The notes: generated from the letters alone by a model not told the origin. DNA of 64,000 nt from Schistosoma mansoni (GCF_000237925.1 NC_031502.1:18784909-18848908); one strand, 5' to 3'. Positions 36,601-46,974 are shown, counted from the stretch's first letter. Numbers and translations: made by a program.

Positions 36601-39600
36601 GATGTGTATATATAAAAGAAGGAAAAAAAGAAAAGGAGAAGAGTAATGATGGGGGGAACTGAAATGTACAACCAGAAGAGCTCTCTCAGTTAGGAAAGTT
36701 ATAGCCACTTATTATGAAGAAAGTAAAAGAAGGTTACATCAGGATCGCCACTGGCTTCTATTCTGAGCCATATCCGATAACGTCTCTAGCCACTGTGTTG
36801 CACCATCTCTCGGACCCCAGCCAGGGAGTCGTGAAGGACTAACAGAAGCTAGGCCTTTGCAGCTTTCTTTCATGCCACGACACCATGTCATACACTGACC
36901 TCCTCTCCGCTTTTTCCTACCAGTCCCAGAGTCGGCAAATAATGCACGACGTGGAATTCTCAGGGACGACATTCATAAAACATGTCCAAGCCACCGAAGT
37001 CGGTGTTTCAAGATGGTGACACCAATTGAATTATCGTCTCTGCGCCCGAGCACACGATGCAGAACCTCTGCATTACTAACATGGTGTCGCCACTGAATGT
37101 CAGCAATCCTTCGGAGACAACGATGATCGAACACAGAGAGTCGTCTAACATCCTCAACTCGGAGAGGACAGGTTTCACAAGCATAGAGCAAAACTGCTCT
37201 CACCGACGCGTTGTAGATCCGACCTTTTACAGCTAGACTAACATCACGAAGGCGCCAAAGATGGCCCAGATTGGCATAGGCTACTCTGGCTTTCACTTTA
37301 CGTGCATCGATCTCATCACTCACGCCACCACCAGCACTTATGTAGCTACCTAGATACACGAACTTCTCAACTACTTCAATCTGCTCACCATCTAGGGTGA
37401 GTACAGGATGAGAATCCTGCCAGTCTTGTAGGAGTACTTTGCACTTGGAGGGTGCAAAACACATGCCGTACCTGCGGACACTGATTGCCAACTGATTAAG
37501 TGCGGATTGCATGGCTTGGGCATTATCGCACAGTAAGACAATATCATCCGCATACTCAAGGTCGAGAAGTCGTTCTCCAGGCAGCAGATCCACACCGCCA
37601 TTACTTACATTCATCAGAGCTGTTTCCAGGATATCGTCTATGGCAAAGTTGAAGAGGAGTGGTGAGATCGGGCAACCCTGCCTAATCCCACTGCTTGAAT
37701 AGAACAAGGGAGAAAGGGGGTTGTATGCCCTCACTCTGCCTGAGGTGTTCGTATACAGGGCCTTTAAGATGTTAATAAACTTCTCGGGCACATCCTTCTT
37801 CAAAAGACAGTCCCAGAGGACAGTCCTGTCCAACGAATCGAAGGCAGCCCTGATATCAAGAAACACTATGATTGTTGGCCTGCGATAAGTATGACGGTGT
37901 TCTAACATTTGGCGGAGGGTGAAGATGTGATCAATGCATCCTCGACCAGAACGAAAACCAGCAATGAACAAACACATAGAAATCAATCCAATCTATCAAC
38001 CAGTCAAGAAAATTATGCAGAAACATAGGAGCAAAAATCAAAGCAATAGGAGATATAACCAAAACAAAGAAATAAACAATGACAGATTTAAGGTCAATAA
38101 GAACCAATCAACATCGAGGTGCACAGGACAAGCTGGGAATCACATGTGGAGAAATTTAAACACTTCACTTCCACCCGAAGTTTGTGCTGATGATGTCGTT
38201 CAGAAGGACGATGAAAGCTCCACGACCAAACCATCTAGCTCAGAGAACAAACCCACGTCAAAACCAGCCTGCTCCTCGCGAATCAATCGTTCTCGGGTTT
38301 TAAACAACCTACGAAGAATGATAGAAGCCAATAGTTTGTACGCAATCGGAAGTAAACTTATCCCCCGATAGTTATTACAGGAACAACGTGAACCCTTTTC
38401 AAAGATAGGGACGACTATCGACTCATTCCATGATGTTGGAACACTTTCTTGCTTCCAAACCTTTGCAAACAACACAGTCAATTCCTTAGTCAGAAAGTCA
38501 CCACCATCTTTAAAAAGAGCCGGAGGTAAGTCATCTGGGCCCGGTGATTTGTAACGTTTCAAGAGTTGGAGTTCCTTGCGGACTTCCGCCCCGTTTGGTG
38601 GATCAGTCGTCACTGGCCATGGGGGGCAGGACAAACTGGTTGATGTTGCCGGAGCAGCAGGCCAGTTGAACTGCCCTTCGAAAAATTCCGCCCATCGTCC
38701 AAGACGTCGAGATATGTTAGTGATTGGCATCCCATCATCCTCACAGATTGTTTCATTCACACCAGACTTCTTGCTGCCAGTGGCTCGGATGAGTTGGAAG
38801 AGCTTCCGATAGTTACCAGATGCAGCTGCTGCTTCCATCTCATTAGCACGCTCCGACCACCAGGCTTCTCGGTCCTTACGCAAGCTTTGCCCAATTTCAT
38901 TACGTAACAGCCTTCGTTTGTGGTCATACTCACGGTCACCCGGAGTAGACCGACGGGCTTCCATCAGTTGTAAGGAGCCAGAAGAAACCCAGTGCTTGTA
39001 AGCGGGACGTTTCGCGAAGCCACAAGCGGCTTTACTCGCCATTTTCATGGCGTCGTGAAGATGCAACCAATGCTCATCTATACTTTTCGGTGGGATGGTA
39101 GCTAGCCTAGAAGCTAGCTCCGCTCGATACTTATATGCAACAGACGTTGCAGACAGTTTACTAACATCAATCCGTTGATGGCGGTCAATCCTTCGGCCAC
39201 TGAAAAGTAAGGTGAGATTGGCGCAGACCAGGGCATGATCAGACTCCAGATAGGTACTCCAAAAGGAGCGGCAGTCTTGTACACAACCACGCCAGCGGTA
39301 GCTGATCGCGATGTGATCAATCTGAGTCCAGACTTGAGATGCAGAGGGAGGACGCCAGGTGGCACACCGGCGATGACTGTGCCGGAAGTTAGTGCTGGCC
39401 AGAAACAGGTTGTGGTCTGTGCACAGTTGCAGCAAACGGTCCCCGTTATCTGTCCTGCGACCAACAAGTCCCCATCGGCCACCTAAACGACTCTCTTCTG
39501 TGCCTAGACGCCCGACCTGAGCATTCAAGTCTCCGGCTAATACTACAATATCTATCGAACGCGCTTTCTGGAGAAGAACTGTTAACTGGTGGTAAAACTC

Positions 39601-42600
39601 ATCCTTGATTGCATCCGGGCTGCAATCTGTCGGGGCATAGGCGGAGATGACGAAAAGACATCATTTCTCACGCCGATTTCTTCTCACTTTGATGGAACTT
39701 TCTAATCTAACAGCACATAACCCACTGTTGATAGGGATCCAATCGATTAATGCTGCCTCAGCCCTAGCGCTTAGTGCGACACCAACGCCAGCAAGACCAA
39801 ACGAGGATGCCACAGGGTCCCCGGATAAGCGCACGTGAAACAAGCTTTTCGAGGCGACAGATGGAGAGCGGATTTGTAGTACTTCACTAGAGTCTTGAAT
39901 ACGGGTCTCGGATAGACAACAAACGTCAACATTAAGACCTTCCAAAGACATAGCCAGCCCTATCTGTTGTCTGATCTGCATTAGTGTGCGAACGTTGAAG
40001 GAAGCCAGCTTGAACGGCGTACGTGGTTTCAGAAAGACTGCTTCAGTATTCGTAGTCGGTGGAAGCATTCACTTTCGACCAAACAGCGACTAGAGATCGT
40101 TTAGATGGAAGAGAGTTTCCACCAAGAGCGAGCTGCTGCATAAGTTGAAAAGTAAGGTTACACAAATTGGGGATAAAAGGGGGTGAATTAGCGATATGGT
40201 AAATAATAATAATAACAATAATAATAATAATAGTAATAATGCAAATTGTTTTGTTTCTAGTATGAGCGAGAATATAATTGTCAGTTGAATGTTTCATTTC
40301 ATTTATTTGCGAGGGGGCTGTGATACTGCCCAGGTGCCCAAACCGAAGCAGGTTGTTTTCTTAGGGGGCCACACCCCGAGCCTTTGACCTAGAGGTCTAA
40401 CCCACAAGGCAGTGGAGCATCGTGAGGAGATGCAGTCCCATGGTAGCCGGTGACCAATAACTGGTTCATACGCCATTTGTTCCTTCAGGATACGGGAGCC
40501 CATGTGCACCATTGGTTTGGAATCAGGGTTTTCCAAATACCCTACGTGGATCCTTCATATCCACCAACCCGGTTAAAGCGCCGGACATTCGCTTTTCGTC
40601 CGCTCACTTCCGTAAACAACACCCCCGCCACGAGAAGGCAGTGAGTTGGACTTCCCTGGCAGAAGCTATATATTCGCGTGGCCATGTGAGAGCATTTCGA
40701 GAGGGAGAGCGGACTCTCCCCACTCTCGGCCGTACCAGGGCATTTGGGGGCATGTAATAATGTAGAATAGGTTAAACTGTCCTCTTGTTTACAACATACA
40801 GAAAACCGTTCTGTTAAGGTTAGAGTGATCTTTAATGTTAACTAGAAATCCGTCCAAAGTACTTTTTGAGTTCTATTAAAATGACTGCTGGACATAACTA
40901 AATACAACTTAATAATGTATGACCTCAATACTTTTTCATGATTTGCGTCTGATAATTGTGGGTGACCTAATAGTCAGACATTTTTTATAGTGATCGATAA
41001 AATACACTTTCATTATCTTTGGTTGGTAGAAATCCTACATATAAAAGAATAAAAGTCAAACGAAAATAATGTTTGGTTTAACAGAGACCTATTTCAAATT
41101 AGTTGCTTCTTACCTGCCTGAACAGTTTTTCACTAGCTATTTATAATTAAAGAGTAGTACCAGTTTGAAAGGGAAATTTAGTAGATGGCCGCACTGTAGT
41201 CTGATTCCCTTTAAAAGCACTAACATATGTTGAGATGTTGTCAATCAAAATTTAGTTCAGTAGTCTTGCAATACATGTCCTAAATCATTGTCGCCGACTT
41301 ATTGAAGTCATCTGGAAAAACTTAGTTCAAATTCTTATGAATTTCATGTAAACATATACTGATTAGGTATACACTGGTTTATTTATTTGCAATACAGGTT
41401 CATTTTGTTCTGTATAAGATGATTTTGAGTGCAGATCTTAGTGCAGATGACTATTCTATTCGCAGTCAAACGCATCGCGTATATTTTATTCTTCAATATT
41501 TAAGTATGTAAGTGTTAAGAATTGGTGAGTTCGATTTAAAAAAAACAAGTGGAAGACTTAACTGAATTGAAATTCTCTCAGAAAGGAAAGCTAGAAACAA
41601 AATCGACACTTGAGAATATAAATTTTCATCGTTCCATTAGTTTGTTAACATGATGGTTCAGAATTCCTCAAAAATCAAGAGTTTAAGTCACTTATACACG
41701 TGAATAAATTTGATTCATATTATACACTATCGAGACATATCAACGTTATCCAAAATAGGTTCGAAATACCCTATAATAATATCTATTGATGGGGACAGCA
41801 AGACAGAACAACTTATAGGTTTCCGAAATATTCTGGGGAAATTTAGTCTCAATGATTAATTAGTCAGTTTTATCAAACCTGTGTACAATTTATTTTTAAT
41901 TTAGATCGGATATGACAGAAGGTATAGTGTGTACTGACTTGGGTGCATTTTCCGTAAATCAATTAATTTCATTAAAAATAAATTTGGTTGAAGTTATCAT
42001 CGGAACAGTTGTTTGTCAGACATTTGATAGAATGGTAGATTGTTTTTAAAAAGAGAATAAGCAATAAAACAAGTTAAAAATACATAAAGAAAGCCATAAC
42101 AGCTAGTTCGAATGAGTTGGTCAGGGACTTTAGATATTGACCACATAATTGGTATTAAGTACATTCGAAAAGTTATTAAAATTAGATATTTCCGCATTTC
42201 GTTTTATTATCGTTCAATTAAAATAAGGAATATGATAAGTCGTTCACACCTGTTACGTTTTTCCCAAAGTGAAAAGTATAGTGACATATGATGGCGATAG
42301 GCCAAATATTGTATTGACAAAACATCAACCTGTTTGTAAATTACGTATTGTTACCTTTATGACTGTAATGTATGTTGATCTTTAAACTCTGAAATATTTA
42401 TTTGTTTATTTTAGTCTAATGAAATTGGAAAATACTATGCATATTTGAAGTATCTAACAGAACTTTCTACTCCATTCATAAACCTCAGGTAAGTAATCTT
42501 AATGACGACAGTTTACTCAATGGAAGCACTATTAGACAACGAAGTCTATTTATATATTCATTTAACAAACTGAAAAGATACAGGAGTTTGTTTTTTTTCT

Positions 42601-45600
42601 TTCATCACACAAGTTAAGTCTTAGTTTTCAGTCAGGCAAGTACAGAATCACGGATAATGAAGGTTGTAAGAAAGAAAAAAGAAAACATGAACGAACAAGT
42701 GGTTGATTACTTACTGAATATATTTCAAACTGTGGAAAGCGAAGGAACATCTTACTGATTAACGTGATTATGGAGGTAGCCTCTCATCATAGTAGATAAT
42801 TAATAATTAAGTAAATTAAACTTCACCCCATTGCACAAGCAAGTGGCTATCAGAACTCAGAAGCTGAGTGGATAACGCGATGGCGTTTGAAGCGAAAGGT
42901 ACTGGGTTCTAACCCCAGGGTGAACATCAACAAACTGATTCATAGAATAAAACAGCGATTCTAATTGTATTCAGTTTTGATAATAAAAATAATATTGGTT
43001 GTCGTCACCACAAAAAGGTGAGCTCAGTTAATTATGAATTGCAGACTCAGTGGTGTCATGAACAATGTAACTTAATTTTGCCAGTGTGTAAAAATAATAG
43101 CCAGGAACTAACTACATAGAATAGGGACAAGTACCATAGATCACCGACAGCGAATGTATTGAAGTAAGTCCTATTATTCACATAGCCATTCTGATAGATT
43201 AATGTATGAAATATCTATCGGTCCATTCATTCTGTAGTGACCACGTAATGAAAGAAATTATCGAAAAATTTGACGCTTATTCACTTAAACTACTTCTGAC
43301 CATCATATGAAAACGTGGTTACAGAAAATCCTGTAGAAATGGTAACACACATAAATTCATTTCTTTAGGGCCTAGAACAATTGATTTTATAAAAGATGTC
43401 ATTTTGGTAAAAGATTAGAGGTTGGAACAGAAGAAAATAGCATTTTTGTATTTCTTGTGACAACGAAGTTTCTATCAGTTGAAATGCACACATTCGAATA
43501 ATCCAATCAACAACAAAGTCACTTTTAAAGCAATTAGTCCCTTTGATAAATTTCGATAGTGTAATAAGAAGACGAAGATTATCAGAACTATGTGATATAT
43601 TAGCGCAATACATTTCGAACAATCTGATCACACATATACTTGTTAAGAACATTTATATATAAAAATAAAAGGTCAACTAGACTGGAAATGGGGGGTAAGA
43701 ATAGACAAGAATAATAATAATAAAAATAATGTGAAAACAATTTGACACCTAATCACTCTGGATAATAAGCATATATTACCAGGGTAGGTTTAAAGAGAGA
43801 ACAAACTGTTTTCGAATACACAAAGGGGGTTTGAATTTTCGTATGGCTAAGGCTTCAATAAACCTTAGTATACGCTCTTTTACAGTTTCTTTAGAATACC
43901 ACAATAGCCGTGTTAACATCAACTTTATGACCTGTTTCGATTATATGTTTAGCAATAGAGGATGATGGATATTTATCCTCTACTCTTATTGGGTCATTCG
44001 ACTGTATTTGTTTTTGCAAAGCCTGTCTACATCACCTTACCATTTAGAGGTGATTCAAATAGCCTTTTATTGAAACAAAGGCTTAAATCGGTTATCAACA
44101 AAACGTATTGTTCAGTGAAGGTCATAATCAAAGAAAGAACGAGGTCCATGCTTCATTCAAAACCTAGACGACATGAAAACGATTGTGTCACATCCCACTG
44201 CGTTTACCAATTTAAATGTGTGTGTGGTCACACATACATAGGGAGGAGCAATCGTGATCTGAAAACTAGGGTGGGTGGACATGTACCAAAATGGTTGCGA
44301 AAACAAACAGAATCAAATGACCCAATAAGAGTAGAGGGTAAACATCCATCATCCTCTATTGCTAAACATATAATCGAAACAGGTCATAAAGTTGGAAAAA
44401 CACGGCTATTGTGGTATTCTAAAGAAAACTGTATTCCCACCNNNNNNNNNNNNNNNNNNNNNNNNNNNNNNNNNNNNNNNNNNNNNNNNNNNNNNNNNNN
44501 NNNNNNNNNNNNNNNNNNNNNNNNNNNNNNNNNNNNNNNNNNNNNNNNNNNNNNNNNNNNNNNNNNNNNNNNNNNNNNNNNNNNNNNNNNNNNNNNNNNN
44601 NNNNNNNNNNNNNNNNNNNNNNNNNNNNNNNNNNNNNNNNNATCCATCATCCTCTATTGCTAAACATATAATCGAAACAGGTCATAAAGTTGATGTTAAC
44701 ACGGCTATTGTGGTATTCTAAAGAAACTGTAAAAGAGCGTATACTAAGGTTTATTGAAGCCTTAGCCATACGAAAATTCAAACCCCCTTTGTGTATTCGA
44801 AAACAGTTTGTTCTCTCTTTAAACCTACCCTGGTAATATATGCTTATTATCCAGAGTGATTAGGTGTCAAATTGTTTCCACACTGTTTTTATTATTATTA
44901 TCCTTGTCTCCTCTGACCCCCATTTCCATTCTAGTTGACCTTTTATTTTTATATATAAAGTCACTTTTGTAAAAGCCTGTAGAAAGTTCTAGACTTTACA
45001 TTTCGTAATTTTGTATCAAGAATACCCATGGGACATCGTCATTAGGTATTTAATTTATTCCAAAACTATTAAACTACTTTTAAGTAATCTAAAAACGTTT
45101 TCTGTCATTTAACGAGAAATTGATAATGTCCCCACTGTCGAGTGTTGGTATATTTTACGAAACATTAGACGAAAATAGACAGATAAATTATACTATTGTT
45201 GTGAAAGAGAACACAAGTGGGGACAATCGAATGTATTCGAACACAAAATGACAGAATATCTTGATAAAATCTGAGAACCATATAGTAAATATTTCATTTG
45301 CAAAATGGCAACCAATTGTCTCAGGCTTTATGGTTCCTTCATTTCCACACCAATTATTCTCTGTTTTTGTTCTCTTTACTTCGATAATTCATTCACTCGT
45401 ACCTATGTCGTAAAATAAAGGTTCCGAAATTTCAACAAGACTTAATTCAATCCTCCTAGTTTCGATTTCGAAAGTAACTGAATATTTATTTGAGAGAAAC
45501 TGTTAGCAGCTATTTCCATTTTAGTTGTCTTACAGTTTCCATTGATTAAGAATAGAAACAATGTTCTTTTTTATCAATACAAATCAGAATGTTCATGAAT

Positions 45601-46317
45601 CCAATTACGTAAATCCAGGTTTTATCGTCGCTAGTCAGTCAAGATTATATTATATTCATTTACAATTAAATGACAAGTCACATCATAAATAATTATAGCA
45701 GTGTTAAAATGAAAAAAACTTGAAGTAGGTTGGTTTTTTAAAAGAGTTTTCAATCTAGTCTACAAGTTGTATAGCCAAATGACACTGAGATTAGTTTATT
45801 ATTATACAACGATAAAGATGACCAATTCTCCAGTTCAAAGTTTTCGGTAATAAACTCTTGTATTTGCATCCACGTTTTGCTTTTTAATCCGAAGAGTATG
45901 TAAAATACATATGAAGCGCATTTTCTAGTATGTTTTAAGAATTTGATTTAGCAGATAACAAAAATGTGCATATTGATGAACCTTTTATCTTCCAACCCCT
46001 TAAACAGGTGGTTTCTGCGAACATGTGGATATTCCTCACATCACAAATACGTTGCCATAGCGACCTCTTTATTCGCCGTCACATTTATTCTAACCAGAAA
46101 TATTTGTGCTGTTCCATTTTGGTATTTGGTATCCTATAATATGCATCATCATAGCAATGAAGAACAACGGATATTTCTTATTGGTGTCTTCAAAATTTAT
46201 TTTATTTTGGGTATCATACTTGACATACTGAATCTATTCTGGGGTAAAATTATATGTTCAATGTTGTGGCAATCAATCAAAGTTTTGAAAAATCCACAGT
46301 GTTCAGAATCAGAATGA
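24166..46317 (+). CDS. TLCD4: TLC domain-containing protein 4 (TMEM56-like)
   Basis: Plus-strand exons: 24166-24365, 28964-29053, 32683-32698 (16 bp, tentative), 33931-34025, 42415-42488 and 46008-46317 (stop 46315-46317). All junctions are GT-AG and phases agree, except that one short exon between 32698 and 33931 is unresolved. The product follows TLCD4 order: N-terminal membrane helix and [38 protein letters not shown]; a TLC core with [13 protein letters not shown] (HH motif); [20 protein letters not shown]; then [14 protein letters not shown] and a last helix [15 protein letters not shown]. About 265 residues, like the human protein. TLC proteins are multipass membrane proteins linked to lipid handling, and TLCD4 itself is poorly known. 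ATG 24166 heads the first helix as in orthologs. The introns (up to 8.4 kb) carry most of the window's mobile elements. Confidence 0.88.
24562..24815 (-). mobile_element. Sm-alpha-like SINE: tRNA-like promoter plus hammerhead ribozyme
   Basis: Minus-strand order: a leader module (24815-24728), a tRNA-like part (24727-24655) with A box TGGCCGAGTGG and B box GGTTCGAGTCC, then a hammerhead (core CTGACGA 24626-24620, GAAA 24605-24602, GUC cleavage triplet). The acceptor arm does not pair, so it is not a tRNA gene. Helix I (ATCCAA/CTCGAT) has mismatches, so activity is doubtful. It lies in TLCD4 intron 1. The leader differs from the copy at 51.1 kb: part of it is present in the opposite orientation. 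Confidence 0.85.
25045..25215 (-). repeat. Heavily decayed Sm-alpha-like SINE
   Basis: Retains AGGACGAAACACGC (minus strand) from the hammerhead 3' half and pieces of the tRNA-like region (GGAGCGAAAGGTATTGG and CTCAGTGGCTCAGTGG). The CUGANGA core is lost. In TLCD4 intron 1. Confidence 0.6.
25655..26710 (+). pseudogene. RTE-type LINE (SR3/Perere-3-like): 5' UTR and endonuclease part
   Basis: Begins in the element's 5' region (CTAACTCGCTAAAAAAACGC, shared with 51569). The APE-type endonuclease follows in shifting frames: [34 protein letters not shown] and [11 protein letters not shown] (catalytic D and N positions kept). The element is truncated before the RT. Fragment in TLCD4 intron 1. Confidence 0.8.
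27008..27062 (-). repeat. Degenerate hammerhead relic
   Basis: Minus strand reads GGGGAGTCTCATACTTGG, then CTGAAACAGCTGTCCAGTAC. This corresponds to stem II, GAAAC and the cleavage region of the family at 27.4 kb with the CUGANGA core mutated. Confidence 0.5.
27425..27758. mobile_element. Palindromic SINE with two facing hammerhead ribozymes
   Basis: Arms 27425-27534 and 27648-27758 are near-perfect reverse complements. The left arm encodes a hammerhead on the minus strand (core CTGAGGA 27516-27510, GAAAC 27494-27490, stem III AC/GU with a GGCC loop, GUC site). The right arm encodes one on the plus strand (core 27667-27673, GAAAC 27689-27693, AUC site, damaged stem II). The spacer holds a minus-strand tRNA-like part with a B box GGTTCGAATCT and a GCGCGCGAGA stem. 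Both strands would give hammerhead-bearing RNA. The single-armed relative is at 48811-49000. Confidence 0.8.
28300..28465 (+). mobile_element. Sm-alpha-like SINE lacking its tRNA-like part
   Basis: The plus-strand leader (matching 51461-51340 inverted: TTGGCATATGTGCATACTGT, GCCTCGATAT) runs straight into the hammerhead core CTGATGA (28403-28409), GAAAC (28424-28428) and the GUC site at 28433-28435. The tRNA-like segment is deleted between them. The catalytic core is intact, but helix I no longer pairs well because its 5' strand was lost with the deletion. Confidence 0.75.
31535..31630 (+). mobile_element. Solo Penelope-like pseudo-LTR with hammerhead motif
   Basis: Matches the pLTR at 6745-6655 and 9159-9245 (GAAGTGGCTTACATTAAGTC, then TTTTTCTGCTCATTGGGATA). 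CTGAAGA (31543-31549), a GTGGCT/AGTCAT stem and GAAAC (31570-31574) form a minimal hammerhead core of the kind reported in PLEs; the cleavage triplet reads CTC. No coding part is attached. In TLCD4 intron 2. Confidence 0.65.
33583..33627. repeat. (TA)n microsatellite
   Basis: About 22 uninterrupted TA units in the TLCD4 intron before the 33931 exon. Confidence 0.97.
34430..34765 (+). repeat. GC-richer repeat segment, possibly a LINE 5' region
   Basis: Starts at GAAGACCGTTGCTACTACC and includes GATGTGGTGGTCGGGCTTGC. Its composition differs from the AT-rich flanks and it leads directly into the LINE coding fragment at 34768. I take it as the 5' untranslated part of the same element, joined to the 3' part by an internal deletion. 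This assignment is inference; no second copy is in the window. Confidence 0.35.
34768..35577 (+). pseudogene. RTE-type LINE (SR2-like) 3' coding part and 3' end
   Basis: Plus-strand frames read [15 protein letters not shown]-like sequence, [56 protein letters not shown] and [20 protein letters not shown], then the 3' UTR and the end GTCCTACGTTGTAG, as at 957-1030. Many stops. It meets the next LINE fragment tail to tail at about 35578. Confidence 0.8.
35578..36430 (-). pseudogene. RTE-type LINE (SR3-like) RT fragment
   Basis: Minus-strand blocks: IIIEQS-like and SSLYIN remnants, [36 protein letters not shown] (polymerase box IADD where FADD is expected), [33 protein letters not shown] and [17 protein letters not shown] motif A is deleted. 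Truncated at both ends and dead. Confidence 0.8.
36973..37962 (-). pseudogene. LINE reverse transcriptase, 3' half
   Basis: Open for 330 codons on the minus strand, from [18 protein letters not shown] to LRWLGHVL. It contains RT motif A ([12 protein letters not shown]), motif B ([10 protein letters not shown]) and the catalytic YADD box ([10 protein letters not shown]). The frame breaks at 36972, where the last ~75 codons ([27 protein letters not shown]) continue in another frame. Confidence 0.85.
37963..38259 (+). repeat. 297-bp insertion in the LINE, with 9-bp target duplication
   Basis: AAAACCAGC occurs at 37954-37962 and again at 38260-38268. Removing one copy plus the 297 bp between restores the LINE peptide [13 protein letters not shown]. 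On the plus strand the insert is open throughout and reads like a soluble peptide ([19 protein letters not shown]), continuous with antisense LINE sequence on both sides. It has no A-rich tail and no clear terminal inverted repeats. Shared vocabulary (TTTGTTC near both ends) is too short to call. The element type is unknown. Confidence 0.7.
38264..39660 (-). pseudogene. LINE endonuclease end, linker and RT start
   Basis: Minus-strand frame open for over 440 codons: [49 protein letters not shown] (endonuclease motifs), a basic linker ([16 protein letters not shown]), then RT blocks [17 protein letters not shown] and [19 protein letters not shown], ending at EEQAGF where the insertion interrupts it. 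Confidence 0.85.
39661..40068 (-). pseudogene. LINE endonuclease N-terminal part
   Basis: Minus-strand frame of 135 codons with [18 protein letters not shown] and [17 protein letters not shown] (catalytic Glu). It then shifts frame into the GDLNAQVG part. Upstream is the element's 5' region. Confidence 0.8.
40199..40239. repeat. (AAT)n microsatellite
   Basis: About 13 imperfect AAT units just outside the LINE 5' region. Confidence 0.9.
40309..40755 (-). mobile_element. Repeat A retroposon, copy 2
   Basis: Collinear with copy 1 from the minus-strand 5' end (CCCCCAAATGCCCTGG) to the CACAGCCC block. It then ends early in a CAAATAAATGAAATGAAAC tail, lacking the GTACCAATA end. The conserved minus-strand frame ([17 protein letters not shown]) is present. 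No SL RNA is attached: past 40755 the sequence is unrelated. Confidence 0.8.
40760..42414. other. TLCD4 intron, nothing else recognised
   Basis: AT-rich intronic sequence up to the 42415 exon. No repeat or domain is supported. Confidence 0.4.
42805..42930 (+). mobile_element. Sm-alpha-like SINE, tRNA-like part only
   Basis: Leader (CACCCCATTGCACAAGCAAG, shared with 24728-24760 inverted) plus a tRNA-like part (GAGTGGATAACGCGATGGCG, GGGTTCTAACCCC) ending in GGTGAACATCAAC. The hammerhead half is missing. In TLCD4 intron 5. Confidence 0.75.
43655..44960 (+). mobile_element. Penelope-like retroelement copy 2 with inverted 3' end
   Basis: The plus-strand frame from ~43990 to the gap carries [20 protein letters not shown] and the GIY-YIG domain ([45 protein letters not shown]). 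The 3' part (44641-44960) is repeated in inverted orientation upstream (43655-43965), giving arms of about 310 bp. RT is absent, so it is 5'-truncated. Copy 1 shows the same layout of an inverted 3' piece at the 5' side. In TLCD4 intron 5. Confidence 0.8.
44442..44641. other. Assembly gap (200 N)
   Basis: Exactly 200 N bases inside PLE copy 2. About 90 bp on the left edge (44345-44433) recur on the right edge (44642-44730), so the gap probably hides an overlap or a tandem or allelic duplication and its size is arbitrary. The 233-codon frame across it is not real. Confidence 0.95.
44961..46007. other. TLCD4 intron 5 remainder
   Basis: No repeat or domain seen until the acceptor at 46006-46007 (CCAACCCCTTAAACAG). 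Confidence 0.4.
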
Positions 46318-46385
46318 CTGTCATGTTAAATACTTTTGATTCCATAGCTGTTGTTATTATTGTCACTATTGCTGTTCCTACCACT

Positions 46386-46391
46386 AATAAA
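46386..46391 (+). terminator. TLCD4 poly(A) signal AATAAA
   Basis: Canonical hexamer 69 nt after the TLCD4 stop on the plus strand. Confidence 0.55.
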
Positions 46392-46589
46392 TGACATTAG
46401 TTTTTGCTATAACTCAAAAACGAAAATAAGCAGACAAACCCGAAGACTTTTATTTCCTTAGTCTTCCAACTTTTATACATTTACGATCATAATTTTTAAT
46501 TAAATACCGAACTTCCAATGTAGTTCGAAATAAATAAGCAGATACTATTTTTGAAGCTCGTGATTTTAAACAAATATATATACATATAT

Positions 46590-46970
46590 ATTTTTTCTCA
46601 CTGTTATCATTGGTATGTGCATGGCACTGGATGATATCCATTGTAATCCTTCCCTTCTTTGTGTTTGAAGGATACTCTGATGATCCTTTATCCATGAAAT
46701 TCTCGTTCTATATCTTTTGGTGCTTTCTTGGAAAGCATCAGTGCAACCTTTCGTGTGTGTGTGTGTGCGTGGTATCTTCCTAATGACTAGAATACAACAG
46801 CACCTCTCCCGAAACGGATCTTTTATTTTCACTCATTCCCAGCACCTCCTCGAGGAATATTTTTATTGCCTCAGCTATGTGAACTGTCCTGTCAGTTCCG
46901 CGTACTGTGAGGATATTCCGTGTACCTATATTAATTTTTGCTCAGGTTATCAGAATGCGTATCGGCATTA
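46590..46970 (-). pseudogene. RTE-type LINE (SR3-like) endonuclease fragment
   Basis: Minus-strand pieces in different frames match the endonuclease seen at 25.8-26.2 kb: GTRNVLTVRGT-like start, GEVLLYS, a GCTDAFQESTK frame, then KKGRITMDIIQCHAHTND (family [13 protein letters not shown]). Truncated both ends. The short GT repeat at 46752-46770 lies inside it. Confidence 0.7.
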
Positions 46971-46974
46971 TGAC

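Larger units (their letters stand above)
36505..40190 (-). mobile_element. Near-complete RTE-type LINE (SR2-like)
   Basis: Minus-strand element: 5' region above 40068; APE endonuclease ([21 protein letters not shown] at 40068-39661, then [15 protein letters not shown]); linker; RT with [59 protein letters not shown] and an intact [10 protein letters not shown]; a [10 protein letters not shown] region; and a C-terminus ending near 36739. The 3' tail at 36580-36510 ends in AAAT repeats. Two frameshifts (near 39661 and 36972) and a 297-bp insertion at 37963-38259 break the single polyprotein. RTE LINEs move by target-primed reverse transcription. It is the best-preserved LINE in the window and lies antisense in TLCD4 intron 4. 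The SR2 label is from memory of the family; the clade call is firmer. Confidence 0.85.

Noticed and set aside
37934-38371. 145-codon plus-strand ORF as a host gene
   Set aside because: It mixes the 297-bp insertion with antisense LINE sequence on both sides, so it cannot be an ancestral coding unit, although the insert itself is unexplained.
43962-44663. 233-codon frame across the N gap
   Set aside because: Only the part before the gap has PLE GIY-YIG motifs. The continuation through N is meaningless.
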